This document shows positions 21,583 to 32,853 of a stretch of 64,000 nucleotides of DNA, piece after piece (the first letter of the stretch is position 1; each line of letters starts with the position of its first letter). The stretch spans positions 106,885,254 to 106,949,253 of the forward strand of contig JAKGHH010000002.1 of the NCBI GenBank assembly GCA_022828595.1. The letters run 5' to 3'. The position numbers and the translations under genes are program-made. Source of the DNA: Nelumbo lutea (lineage: Eukaryota > Streptophyta > Magnoliopsida > Proteales > Nelumbonaceae). The notes under the pieces are model-generated. The model saw nothing but the letters and a program-made list of their open reading frames with translations. It ran no database searches and had not been told where the DNA came from.

Positions 21583-23027
21583 CAATATAGCTTTCAGTCC
21601 ATCACCATCACTCAACACTAATGGTCCCCTGTATGGATAGAGCAGTCCTACTTGCCATCCCAGACGCCGGATGGTCTGAAGAGGCTGAGGGAGAAGGAGC
21701 TGCAGATCTTACGAGGTGATGGAACAGGCAAACGCAAGACTTTCGAGAGGATCTATGACTATGACAAATATAACGATCTCGGAAATCCCGACAAGAGCGA
21801 TGATCTGGCTCGACCAGTTCTAGGTGGTAAGAAGTACCCATACCCTAGGCGTTGCAGAACAGGGCGTGAGCGTTGCAAGAAAGGTATATATCTCGGAACC
21901 ATGAAGTATGATTATTTGTGAACAACCATTCTTGTTATTTCTGGGCATTTAAGCTTAACTGTTAATGTCTTGTTCTGATTTTAAGACCATTGAGCTTTGT
22001 CAATACCAGAAATACAGGATGGCAATTATAGGGGTTATCATGAGGCCGGGCTGGGCTTAACACTTATGATAAGGGTTATGGCAATGTCCCCGGCCAGGCT
22101 CGATTTTTTTCGTCTATATCATTAAATGTAAAAATATCATATATTATTTAACATTTTATATGATATAAAATATTATATATAACATATATTATATGTACGA
22201 TAATCGTCATCATCATCCAAACCTTATTTAGATAAAAAAAGATTAAGCTTGAGATTTGTTATTTATATTTTCTCTAGATTTTTCAGCATATTATGTACAT
22301 CAGAATTCAGTCTAACATGTAACAAATGATGCAGACCCAAATTCAGAGCAACGTAGCAGTACTGTTTATGTGCCAAGGGATGAAGCATTCTCGGAAGTGA
22401 AACAGTTGACCTTCTCGGCAAAGACTTTAAAATCAGTGCTACATGCTCTGCTTTCTAAGATTGAGATGTCGCTCATTGATACCAACCTTGGCTTTTCATA
22501 CTTCACAGAAATAGACTCTCACTTCAATGAAGGGTTTAACATTAAAACCCCTAATAAAGGAATTTTCAATCTGCTTCTACCAAGGCTGGTCAATGCTATA
22601 GAAGATGGGGGAGACGAACTTCTCCAATTTGAGGTCCCTGAAATGATACTTAGTAAGACCTCTCTCTCTCTCTCTATCTATCTATCTAATTCTTTTTACT
22701 CGTATTATTTGCAGGAGACAAGTTTTCTTGGTTCAGAGATGAGGAATTTGCACGTCAGACTCTGGCTGGTCTTAACCCCTTAAGCATTCAGTTGGTCACG
22801 GTATGAAGCATAAATCAATGTCATTTATTATATATCGATGTTAATTAGGCATGCTTAGAGTATATATTATATGTTAATTTTTCATTGATAACAAAGTGTG
22901 AACAAAAATTGTGCAGGAATGGCCATTGAAGAGTAAACTCGACCCTAAAATTTATGGCCCACCAGAGAGTAAAATCACAAAAGAAATTGTTGAGCGAGAG
23001 ATCAAAGGCATAATGACCATTGAAGAG
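19941..23027 (+). pseudogene. Lipoxygenase pseudogene LOX-B (exons 1-6 only)
   Basis: Near-identical tandem copy of LOX-A. Exons: 19941-20310, 20427-20678, 21646-21883, 22335-22652, 22715-22800, 22917-23027, with all splice sites kept. Exon 2 is 252 rather than 269 nt because 17 bases (LOX-A 8557 region, between GTAGG and ACGAACACC) are missing; this shifts the frame inside the PLAT domain. Within intron 6, at about 23200, the sequence jumps to the LOX-A 3' flank (about 13741). That removes about 2.26 kb holding exons 7-9, the stop codon and all iron ligands. Exon 1 differs from LOX-A by only two residues (Pro to Ala, Thr to Ile), so the duplication is recent. It cannot encode an active lipoxygenase; a truncated or regulatory RNA is possible but unproven. 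Confidence 0.95.
21535..21580. repeat. TA microsatellite in LOX-B intron 2
   Basis: About 20 TA units, absent from the matching place in LOX-A, where the text reads CCATATATTATTGC. It lies about 65 bases upstream of the exon 3 acceptor. Confidence 0.95.
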
Positions 23028-23238
23028 GTAAGATGAACCCCTTGTTTACATAATTCCAATACTTTGATTAAGGATCGTTTCAACCAGTTGGGCACCTCCA
23101 CTGTGAGTCGAGTTTAATAAACCGGCACTATATGAGTAAATTATAAATGTTTTAAGGGTTCCATTATGAAACAGGAAAGACATGATAATATGCAGAAAAC
23201 AATGTACGTCAATCTTGTATGTTTTAGTGTGATAATAA

Positions 23239-23586
23239 AGTTGAATTTGGAAACAATGCAAATAAGTGGGAATGCAAATATGTAGAGTGTAAAATGGTCC
23301 ATAAAAATTTCGAAGTTGGGCTAGTTTTGCACTGACAAATTTACCTTCTTACCGATGAGAATTTAGTTGTAATGGATGCTAACACGAATTCCAATAAAAT
23401 ATGTCTTTTTTTTATCAAAAGCCCACTTGAATGCAAATTTATTTCTTTTTTATTGATGTACTTTTACATCTTATTATCAATGTAAAAATGAGTTGGTCTG
23501 TCATTTGTCAATGCACAAATGTAATGTTGCAGGAAAAATGAACCAGAATGCAAATTTACCCTGAACAGAGATTTACAAATGCAGCC
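23239..23586. mobile_element. Tourist-like MITE after LOX-B (copy of 13780-14153)
   Basis: Same ends and same flanking TAA as the LOX-A copy, with small internal deletions. It shares its insertion site with LOX-A and so was inherited through the duplication. Confidence 0.85.
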
Positions 23587-24189
23587 TAATGACTTATTCT
23601 AGTTATTGAAAAAAAAAAAGATTAGTTTTGATTTCAATGTGAGTGAAATGTTTTGGCTTCATAGAATAGAATCCAAGATTTAAAACCTAAACCTCTCCTT
23701 ACATGGTGCTAATTTCTTGCTAATGAGCTAATAGATAAAAGAAAGGGTAACAGCAGACTTAAATACACCCTGAGTTTTGTAAATAGGTATATTAATGTTT
23801 TTTTTATAACCAATTTATGAAGACTTATGGTATGTTTAAGTTAATTTATGAAGACTTGTAGTATGTTTAGGTCAATTCATTGACTCCAAATAAACTAGGG
23901 TGCAACTTAGTTGGAGTCAATCTAAGCCCAAACTGATCCAGCCCACAATTTTACATAAAATGGGTTTAGATTTTTGGTTCTTGAGTTGGGCTTGTGGCTT
24001 ATGCCCAATACTTTGGGTTTTCTTACTTTTGGATGGACCCAGGCCTGACCCTAAAGTAGCCCAATCCCACGCCTGAATTGGAGAAATCGAAGTTGATCTT
24101 AAGGTCAACTAGGCTCCAGCCTTAGGACCAATTCTTAGGGTCAGGTAATACAAGTATATAATGCTTTATCGATAGCAATGTGGGTGGGT

Positions 24190-25420
24190 TTGTTTGCAAC
24201 AAATTGAAGAAATCTTTCACATCTCGCAACTCGAATGGCATGGTTCTAATGGCGTCTCCTCCCACGTCAGAGAAATAAATCTTTTGTTGCTGTCGTGGTA
24301 GAATCGTGTGCCTTGGAGCAAGTTCGAATTGGGGTAAGCCTCCGTCCTTCACCCAATACTCATGAGGAAACTACCAAGATGTGTGAGCCTTTCAAATTTT
24401 CCCTCATTCCCTCAAAGAGGTGGTGCCGGTGGTTATCTCAGTTATTGATTTCACAGACTTGCTCTTACATTTCCAATGCGAGGAAGACTTTGTGAAAGTG
24501 TGGCTTAAAGAAGTGGTCTAACTAAAAGGCTTTCTCAGATTCTTTAAATGGTCTCCTTTATTCAACCCAGATGAGAATTTCATTAGATCAATTTCCGGGA
24601 ACATGGGACGGGTCCAGAAAGTTCATATTTCAACATTGCAGTGTACCATGGCAAAAATTGCTAGAGTCTATGTAGAAATTGATAGTTCTAAGCCATTGGT
24701 TGAGAAGGTCTGGATTAGGATCGGTAAGGAAGGTTTCTTTCAAAAAATTATTTGAGAACATACCCTTGTACTGTGATGATTGTCATGAGATTGGTCACAT
24801 CTCCAAAGACTGCAAGAAGAAGAACAAAGAACTAAACAACCTCATGAATGACAAGGTAGAGGTGGTGAAGTCTAGTGATGAAAAGAAGGAAGAATTTTTT
24901 TGAGAAAAAGAAACAAATTTTAGAGAAGAAGAACAAAAAAGTAATAAGATCTGAGTGGCATCCCATGGGAGATTTTAGCAAATTTGGAGTCAAACAAATT
25001 TCACCAAAGAAGAGTTCAGGTGATAGGATTTTGATAAATAATGAACAACCCAAAGGTAGTGCAGTAAAAGAAGCTTTGCACCAAGTATTTGGAACTCCTC
25101 TAAGTGCAGTTACAACAAGAGGAGCCAGTGCAAAGGCTATTGGGGCATCATGGATTAACAGTCTCAGGCCTAAATCAGCAGATGGAAAAGTAATGGCAGT
25201 TAACTCAAAGGCAGTGAGCATTAATCAATTGAGAACCTTCCAAGCGAGCTTGAATAAAAAAATTAATGGAGCCATAACTTGTATGGCAAAAAAGCCAAAG
25301 TGACGAAGAGAACAATGGAGTTCAAATCATTAGCTGTGAAACCAATGTGCCTAATCCGTTGGAGGTGCAGAGAGAAAAGTAGTTGGACGTCGACAATATC
25401 TCAATCGCGGAGGAGTCTCT
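24190..25420 (+). pseudogene. LINE ORF1 with CCHC zinc knuckle, unit B copy
   Basis: Broken frames together give a plant L1-type ORF1. A region ending RVYVEIDSSKPLVEKVW (24661-24715) is followed by the knuckle CDDCHEIGHISKDC (about 24769-24810), with Cys-x2-Cys-x4-His-x4-Cys spacing, then a Lys/Glu-rich linker. Proteins of this family bind element RNA. A frame change near 24897 (run of T) separates the knuckle frame from the 24875-25303 frame. Unit A carries the same element with an extra base in the knuckle. Confidence 0.82.
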
Positions 25421-25526
25421 GGCACGTCAGTTGGCTGATCAGACGACTCTGAACCACAGGTTGTGGTTCGACAAAAACGAACAAGGAGACCCGCTAAAGG
25501 TAAGATCAATGGTTCCCAATCAGCCC

Positions 25527-25695
25527 CCACAAGATTGCCCCCACAAGATTGCCCCCCACAATGTCCCACAACACACCCCCTCCGTGTCTTGGGAACATCT
25601 CCCATGATAATACTAGAAATGATGATATCATCATTGGGAGATGTTCCCAATACACAGCGGGAATGTGCTGTGGGACATTGTGGAGGGCTGATTTA
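25527..25695. mobile_element. Fold-back MITE inserted in the unit B LINE
   Basis: Ends AATCAGCCCCCACAAG and TGTGGAGGGCTGATT are inverted. The interior matches the family-1 MITE at 838-1010 (CACATCTCCCATGAT-type stem, AATGTCCCACAACACA). Unit A lacks it and reads directly from the CCCAATC region to the TTTATTTTGGAA region, so it arrived after the duplication. Confidence 0.85.
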
Positions 25696-26954
25696 GTCTC
25701 TTTATTTTGGAACATTAGAGGTATTAGAAATAAAAAATCAATGGGCTAATTAAAAAAGTTTATTAAAATTCACAAAGTTTCCATAATTGCTACTATGGAG
25801 CCTTTCATTGAAGGCCCTAAGGCTATGTTTGGTTTGTAGGAAAAAGTAGGGAAAGGTAAAAAAACCTATACAAGATTTGTAAAGATTTCCTTACCTTTCC
25901 CTTCCTTTCCCTACTTTTTCCTTCAAACCAAACATAGCCTAAAGTTAGACTGTTGTTTGGTCAATTTAGCTTGGTCATGGATGTTTGAGTCTACAGAGTT
26001 TTTCACCTAAATCAATCATTCTTAGACCATGCCCCACTTCTGGTTACTATTACTGATGAGCTTACCTCAGGACAAAAGCCTTTTAGATTTCAAAGAATGT
26101 GGTTGTTCCATATCTTAAGAATCACTTCATTCTTGCTGAGAAGTTGAAGAATCTTAGGAAGCATCTGCACGAATGGAATGAAAGAGTATTTAGTGATGTT
26201 TTCAATAAAGGAAGCATAAATGACAACATTGGATTTTCTCAAGAATTAGCAAATGAAATTGGCAAGAAAGGAAGCTGTGCGAATGTAATGTTTAAATTGG
26301 ACATGGCCAAAGCCTATGATAGGTTGGATTGGAACTTTGTTTTTGTAGTGTTTCAGAAATTTGGTTTTAATTCTATCTGGATTGATCTCTTATAGTTATG
26401 TATTTGATTGTTGGTTCTCTATGATGATTAATGTCTTTCCTGTGGGATATTTTAAATCAAGTAGGGGACTAAGGAAAGGGGATCCTATGTCTCCAAGTAT
26501 TTTTATTATTGTATAGGAAGTTCTTAATAGATGGCTAAGCATCATTTTCTCAAATGGTCATGTTCCTTATTTCAATTAACCTAGAGGGTGCAAACCTATT
26601 TCTCACAAGTTGTTTGTTGATGATACGATGATTTTTGCAAGGTGTGATAAAAGATGTTTGCAAAATTTAATGGCTTTTCTATCTGCATATGAACAAGCTT
26701 CAGGTCAATTGGTAAATAAAGAGAAATCTTGCTTCCTTGTTCATCCTAAAGTTAGTGCATCTACTACTAGTATAATCAAACAAGTTATGGGGGTTCCAAG
26801 AAAAATTGTTAGAAAAGAATTGAAGGATGGAAGTCCAAGTTACTTCAAGAAAATTGACCTTTGGCAACAATCCAAATATTGTTTTCAATATAGAAAAATT
26901 ATTACCAAATGTTTTACTACAAGAAAATTTTTTCATCGTATATTGCATATTTAA
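25691..26954 (+). pseudogene. LINE ORF2 remnants: endonuclease start and reverse transcriptase
   Basis: The endonuclease begins LFWNIRGIRNKKS (about 25700-25740), then is truncated and interrupted by a Tourist MITE. Reverse-transcriptase blocks follow. FKLDMAKAYDRLDWNFV (26290-26340) holds the first catalytic Asp. GLRKGDPMSPS lies at about 26470, and HKLFVDDTMIFARC (26608-26650) is the F/Y-x-DD active-site box. Several stops and frame changes lie between them, so the copy is dead. It is cut off near 26911, where a CACTA-like sequence starts. Unit A retains only the first part of this element. Confidence 0.88.
25826..25937. mobile_element. Tourist MITE in the LINE
   Basis: Ends GGCTATGTTTGGTTTGTAGG and CTTCAAACCAAACATAGCC are near-perfect inverted repeats, flanked by TAA on both sides. 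Same family as 9744-9872 and 35446-35575. Confidence 0.92.
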
Positions 26955-27822
26955 TTAGATCATCAAATTAACCTTTGTTTTAATTTCTTTTTGTTTTTCT
27001 TTGTAGGTAAAAGATGCGACGAGCGACTCTTGAAGAATGGCCAAAGACAAGGGATAATTCTTTTGTACTTAGAACCTTTTAAGGGAACTTTGACATTTGT
27101 AATACATTTTAAACAATGGATGTATTTTTCTTTTGTAGAACAATGGATGTATTCAAATTATACATGGCAAGTAATTTCTTATTGCAATAATATAACAATT
27201 TGCTAAAAATTATTATATAATTTTTATGTGATGTATGAATAAAACAGGTGTTGCTTCAAAGTGGCTGTTCCAATTGTTGTTATTTTACTATTTTATTTGG
27301 AATATAGCCACATTTTTTCTCTAGATTCAAACAATTAGCTATGGTTTTGCAAGAAATCATGGCATATCTAGCTACGATTTTTCAAGAAATTGTGGCTATA
27401 GATTACATCTTTTAGCTACGGTTTTTTTAAGTGAAAATATTTAACTTCTGTTTTAGTAATTGAAAACCCGTGGTTATAGGTTGATACATTTAGTTATGGT
27501 TTTATAACAAACCGTAGCTATAAATGGAAGACTTTAACTATGGTTTTATAGGAAACCGTGGCTATAGATATAGATATATTTACGGTTTAGCCCATGGCTA
27601 AAGGTTCATATGGTTTCCATCCATCCTTTAGCTATGGACAGATACCGTAGCTATAGATGAGTTATAGCTATGAATTAGTTGAACCGTAGCTATAGGCTTT
27701 AGCCACGTGAACATAGACTATGGTTTTCAGCCCGTTGCTAAACCGTAGCTATAGGTCTATAGCTACGGTTTTTCTGATGTATAGCCACAGTTTTGTCCGT
27801 AGCTAAAGGTTATAAAGTTCTG
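26918..27822. repeat. CACTA-like fragment with clustered TAGCTACGGTTT / AAACCGTAGCTA motifs
   Basis: The left edge reads ACTACAAGAAAATTTT, close to the CACTACAAGAAAA end of plant CACTA (En/Spm) elements. From 27300 to 27815 the motif TAGCTAYGGTTT and its reverse complement recur many times in both orientations, as in subterminal transposase-binding repeats. I could not find a clean right-hand CACTA end, and no transposase is present. Short frames here are not genes. Confidence 0.5.
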
Positions 27823-27935
27823 ATATCTACAAAATAATCATTGAAGCTAATAGAAAAGATTCTAAAAACATATACGCACTTTATGCATATAGCTAAATAT
27901 CTTGAAGAGGTTTAGACTTCCAGATTCACTTGAAT

Positions 27936-28112
27936 TGTGTGAAAATATTTGTATCTCGTTTTTTCCCCATTATGCAATGCACAACCATATATATATATAC
28001 ATACAATCTACGCCTGAAATTTAGGAGTAGGAGACTCACTGAGGATAAGATACATGCATGCATGAGAGGAGTTCCTAATGCATGCAAATTTCCTAGTCCA
28101 TGACAAATTCCA
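27936..28112 (-). repeat. 3' LTR of the copia element (intact length about 177 bp)
   Basis: In minus orientation the LTR starts TGGAATTTGTCATGGAC just after a polypurine tract (TTTGAGGGGGAG, rc of 28113-28126) and ends TTTTCACACA. On the + strand it is preceded by TTGAAT (27930-27935), repeated at 32985-32990. It contains a TATATATATA tract. Confidence 0.85.
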
Positions 28113-28122
28113 ATACTCCCCC

Positions 28123-31100
28123 TCAAATTGGCGCATGAAGATTCCGAATGCCCAATTTGCCAAGGAAATAGGTGAATTTCTCTTTCCCAAGAGCCTCTGT
28201 CAAGATGTCAGCCAATTGCTCTGTGGTTCGAATATGCCGAGTAGCAAAGTTCCCATACCACAGCTCATTGCGAACAAAATGACAGTCGACTTCAATATGC
28301 TTTGTCCTCTCGTGAAACACTGGATTTGCGGCTATATGCAGGGCTGCCTGGTTATTACAATATAAGTGCACAGGTTCGTCATGCACCACTCCCAAGGACA
28401 ATAGAAGTTTCTTCATCCACTTCAATTCATAGCATGTCACAGCCATCGAACGATATTCTGCTTTTGCCGAGGAGTGCGACATAGTATGCTGTTTTTTCAT
28501 TTTTCAAGAAACTAGTGACTGCCCCAGCAGAACGTAATAGCCGGTCAACGATCATCGTGACAACGGGCAGCTTGCCCAATCAGAGTCACAATAAGCATAC
28601 AAACGCAGATCGCTATCAGAACGCAATACTATACCTTGTCCAAGATACCTTTTCATATATCACACTACACGCAGAGCTGCCTCCCAATGTTCTTGTCGCG
28701 GGTTTTGCATGAACTGGGCCAGAATATGAACAGAATAGCACAACTCAAGTCGTGTGATGGTTAAGTATATCAACCGCCCTACTAGTCTTCAGTACTGATT
28801 TAGATTGTCCATTAAAGCGCCCTTGGCCAACGCAAGATGATGATTCTGTTCAATGGGAACTGATGCTGGTTTGGTTCCCAATAGTCCACATTCCGAGATA
28901 ATGTCCAGGGCATACTTCCGTTGAGATAAATATATTCCCTCAGAACCACGAGCTACTTCAATACCTAGGAAATATTTGAGTGGTCCCAGATCTTTCATAT
29001 GGAAGCATCGACTGAGATACTCTTTGAATTTCATAATAGCTACAGTATCATTTCCCCCAATAATCAAATCATTAACATATATCAGCACGTGCAGATGAAC
29101 ATTGTGTTTGAAATAAGTGAACAAAGAATAATCCGGATACGATTAAACAAACCCAAACTGTATCAAGGCCGCTGCTAATTTTGAAAACCAACATTTGGGA
29201 GCCTGACATAATCCATAATGAGATTTCTTCAGTTTGTACACTTTTGTTCGATCCTTAGATGCGAAACCTGGCGGCAACTGCATGTATACCTCCTCATCCA
29301 GATCCCCATGTAAGAATGCATTATGTACATCCATCTGATGCAACTCTCAGTTCTTAGTGGCTGCCACGGCTAGGAAAGTGCTATCATTTTGGCCACAGGA
29401 GCGAAAGTTTCATTATAATCTAACCCCTCAACCTGTCTATTCTCGAGAATAACTAGCTGAGCCTTATGTCATTCAACCGTTCCGTTTGAATTATATTTGA
29501 TCTTATAAACCCATTTACTCCCTATTGCCTTTTTCCCGGGAGGTAGAGTTTCCAATGTCCAAGTACCATTATCCTCCAGAGCCTAGATTTCCTTCCTCAT
29601 AGCTTCCCTCCATTTCTCACTTTTCATTGCCTCAGAAAAGATGGTGGGTTTGGCTCCTACAGTGACTGCAACTAAGAAAGTTTGATGTCTAGCAGAGAAA
29701 TTAGTACATGTCACATAATTCGCTATGGGATAGTGAGTCGTACCTGAGGACTCTGATTCAGAGTTGGCTTGAGTGTGAATGGGGCCTTTCAAGCGTTGAG
29801 CAGTATAGGTCACGTAGGGCATCAACAAAACAGACGGCGTGCGATGCCGATGTCCCCTACCAAGTTGCTCTTTTGGTGCCGTTTGTGGTGCTGGATCCAC
29901 ATTAATTCTGTCATCACTGCCATCAATTCCCACTTCCTGCACACTTTCTTCTTCTCCATGCTCCTCCTCTCTTCCATCATCATTATTCTTAAGGCTCCCC
30001 CTATCACAGATGTCGGCTGCATCACTCCCCTGTCTTTATTACCTCTGTGGCTGTGTACAATATCATCATCAACTCCGGCATCAACTGGTGCAATGGCTGG
30101 GCCGGTTTTGTCTCTCAGAGTGGCTTCTGAACTAGTGACATATGGAAATATATTCTCATGGAAGACTACATCACGGGAGACAAAATATTCACCTCTTTCA
30201 ACGTCATATACGCGCTAACCTTTCTTTCCATAGGGATAACCCACAAAAACACACTTCCTACTCCTTTCTCCAAACTTATCCTTGTCTTGAGGACTCCAAT
30301 GAGCATAGCAGAGACAGCCAAATACTCTCATGTGCTCGTATTGAGGTGGCGTCCCGAACAGTACCTCATACGGAGTCTTCCCGCCAAGTACAGAAGAAGG
30401 TGTCCTATTTATCAAGTATCTGGCAGTTAAGGCACACTCTCCCCAAAAACCAATGGGCAAGTCTGCTTGAAATCTCAATGCTCTCGCAACATTCAAGATA
30501 TGCCTGTGTTTTCTCTCCACCCGACCGTTTTGTTGCGGTGTCCCAACACACGAAGTTTGATGCAGAATGCCATGAGTCTCAAAGTATGATTTCAAGCTTT
30601 TAAATTATGTTCCATTATCACTTCGAACAGTCCTAACTTGCTTGCCAAACTGACGTTCTGCCATGGCACAAAATTTCTCAATAATATGTGCTACTTCACT
30701 TTTTTCCAGTAACAAGTAAACCCACACAACACGAGAATAATCATCAACAATGGTTAGAAAGTAAAGTGCACCACAAGAGGCAAGTACTTTATAGGTGCCC
30801 CATGTAATACAATGAATTAGAGAGAAACAATCATCAGTTTTATGTTTACTTTCAGGAAAAATTTCCTGTGTTTGTTTTGCTTTGTAACAAACATCACATG
30901 GCTTATCTCCTTCAGTTCTACTATTTAATTTATCTACTTTAGGGAGAAAAGATAATATCTGTTTAGACGGATGCCCTAATCTGCGATGCCATAACTCCCA
31001 TTCATCCATACCTCTTGTTCTATTCGCCCGAACCGGTGCTACTCCTCTAAAATGATAGACCCCATCACACTACTCACCCATGCCGATCAAAATCCTCGAG

Positions 31101-31705
31101 GTTTGGTCCTGTATCACACATATCTTGTTAGTAAAAGTGACAGTACATTTTATCTCTTGCAATAATTTTGCTACGGAAATAAGGGTGTTGTTCATTCTTG
31201 GTACAAAAAGCACATGATGCAAATAAATATTTCCGCCCAAATGTAAAGTCCCTTCCTTCACTGTAGTGGTTTGCTTCCCATTGGGAAGTCACACCAGACA
31301 AGGTGTAATATTCCATGCATCCATCAATAAGTTAATTTCTCCAGTCATATGGTGTGACGCCCCGGAATCAATTATCCAATCAGTAGATTTTTTCTTACCA
31401 GAAAGTTTTTCATTAGTCCTGGTTTTGTAAGTATCAAGCATGCTTACGAGAGACTGCCACTACTCATTATTAAGCCCATTTAATCCGGTCCTATCTCTGT
31501 CGGTCACAGCTGCATTAGCACCCACCTCATGCCCTGCTGATGATTGAACAACATAAGTTTTTGTTGAACCTCGGTCACGTCCGCCAGAGGGTCCACCCCG
31601 TTTTCCTCGACCTGCTCCATCCCTGGTCGACGTAACGCTGGGTCTTTCTCCCCACCATACCAACTTACTTGAGCTTTCACCATTCCTGTCATTGTTGACA
31701 GCCAT
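28123..31705 (-). pseudogene. Ty1/copia gag-pol polyprotein remnant
   Basis: Read from high to low coordinates: a gag C-terminal piece (31705-31460); protease with DWIIDSGASHHMTG (about 31381-31340); the integrase zinc-finger region WHRRLGHPS...CDVCYKAKQ (31009-30890); the integrase core (to 30215) with VDDYSR, RSDNGT and [10 protein letters not shown]; reverse transcriptase (29942-28789) with [14 protein letters not shown] and KDLGPLKYFLGIEV; RNase H (28500-28123) with SSAKAEYRS and CNNQAALHIA. Order protease-integrase-RT-RNase H defines Ty1/copia. The copy is dead: at least six stops or frame breaks, the RT box reads YVND instead of YVDD (29075-29086), and the integrase motif HCDxWG reads HCITWG (about 30808). 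Confidence 0.95.
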
Positions 31706-31909
31706 GGTGACCGATCAACAAGACTCGTCAGCAACTGCTCAACTGCTCAACTTTAGAAAACACGTCTCTATCAGCCTGTCCGCAACAACAGATAGTAATG
31801 GCAAGAGGTGCGTCACAGTCTCAGGCTTCGTCTTCAATGTCTGGTCGGCTGGGTGTCGTCGGCATAGCGCCGCGTGGATCTACACCGGAAGCCAAAAAGG
31901 ATCAGTTCG

Positions 31910-32385
31910 GGTTTGGTGGGAGTGGAAGGAATATGTTGGGGTTCTACACTGTCGAAGCCCCTGGCTTGAAGATCACCACTACTATCGATCGAACGAAGAT
32001 TGTAGACGCAGACTGAGAAGGTAAGAAATCTTGAAGACAAAGACTGAACTGAAGGATTGTAGAGTGCAGACTGAACCGCACCTCTGTGCAGTGTGCTACG
32101 GCGATCGGCGGTGGCGGGAGCGGAAGCAATATGTTGGGGTTCTACACCGTCGAATCCCCTGGCTTGAAGATCGCCCCTACTGTCGGTTGAACGAAGATTG
32201 CAGATGCAGACTGAGAAGGTAAGAAATCTTGAAGACAAAGGCTGAACTGAAGGATTGCAGAGTGTAGACTGAGCCGCACCTCTGTGCAGTGTGTTACAGC
32301 GGTCGACGGTGGCAGGAGCGGAAGCAATATGTTGGGGTTCTACACCGTCGAAGCCCCTGGCTTGAAGATCGCCCCTACTGTTCTC
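31910..32385 (-). repeat. 198-bp tandem repeat, about 2.3 copies
   Basis: The landmark AATATGTTGGGGTTCTACAC recurs at about 31929, 32128 and 32326, a period of about 198 bases. Each unit also carries GGCTTGAAGATC, TGAGAAGGTAAGAAATCTTG and CACCTCTGTGCAGTGTG. The array lies between the copia gag start and the histone segment, in the place of the element's 5' leader. Confidence 0.92.
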
Positions 32386-32427
32386 CTCGTTAAGAGTTGG
32401 AGCCAGCGGTGGAGGTGGATCCTGCTA

Positions 32428-32853
32428 CTCGCTACCAAGGCAACTCGTAAATCTGCACCAACCACTGGAGGTGTGAAGAAACCTCACAGATACCGTCCAG
32501 GAACTATTGCCCTTCGTGAAATTTGTAAGTACCAGAAGACTACGGAGCTCCTCATCAGGAAACTTCCATTCCAGAGGCTTGTTCATGAAATCACTCAGGA
32601 CTTCAAGATGAATCTCTGTTTCCAAGGCCACGTTGTGTTGGCTTTGCAGGAGGCGGCTGAGGCATACCTAGTGGGACCGTTTGAAGACACTAAGCTCTGT
32701 GTCATCCATGCCAAGCGAGTCATGATCATGCCCAAGGACATCCAGTTGAGTCCTAGGATCCGTTGTGACAGGGCCTGCAGCTGGTGTTTCCAAAGACAAA
32801 GAGATGGCTCTGCTCGCAAGTCCACGGGAGGAAAGGCATCTAGGAAGCTGCTC
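32428..32853 (+). pseudogene. Circularly permuted histone H3.3 retrocopy
   Basis: 32428-32775 encodes H3 residues Leu20 to Ala135 with no intron ([18 protein letters not shown] ... [12 protein letters not shown]). Variant-diagnostic positions read Thr31, Tyr41, His87 and Leu90, the plant H3.3 signature rather than H3.1. The stop is lost. After 28 bases an ATG (32804) opens the missing N-terminus ([14 protein letters not shown]), which ends at Leu20 (32851-32853). Residues 1-20 thus follow residues 20-135. The N-terminal piece lacks about 13 bases after ATGGCTC, and the body has many substitutions at invariant sites (for example Cys for Arg49, Pro for Leu100-region Leu). H3.3 genes of plants normally contain introns, so this came through mRNA. 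It is not a functional histone gene. It lies inside the copia element, antisense to it. Confidence 0.93.

Noticed and set aside
19941..23027. LOX-B as a functional short lipoxygenase
   Set aside because: It has no iron ligands and an exon 2 frameshift, so no catalytic product is possible.
29583..30603. Plus-strand frames across the copia element (for example 30142-30603) as genes
   Set aside because: They are antisense shadows of the integrase and RT regions, which read clearly on the minus strand.
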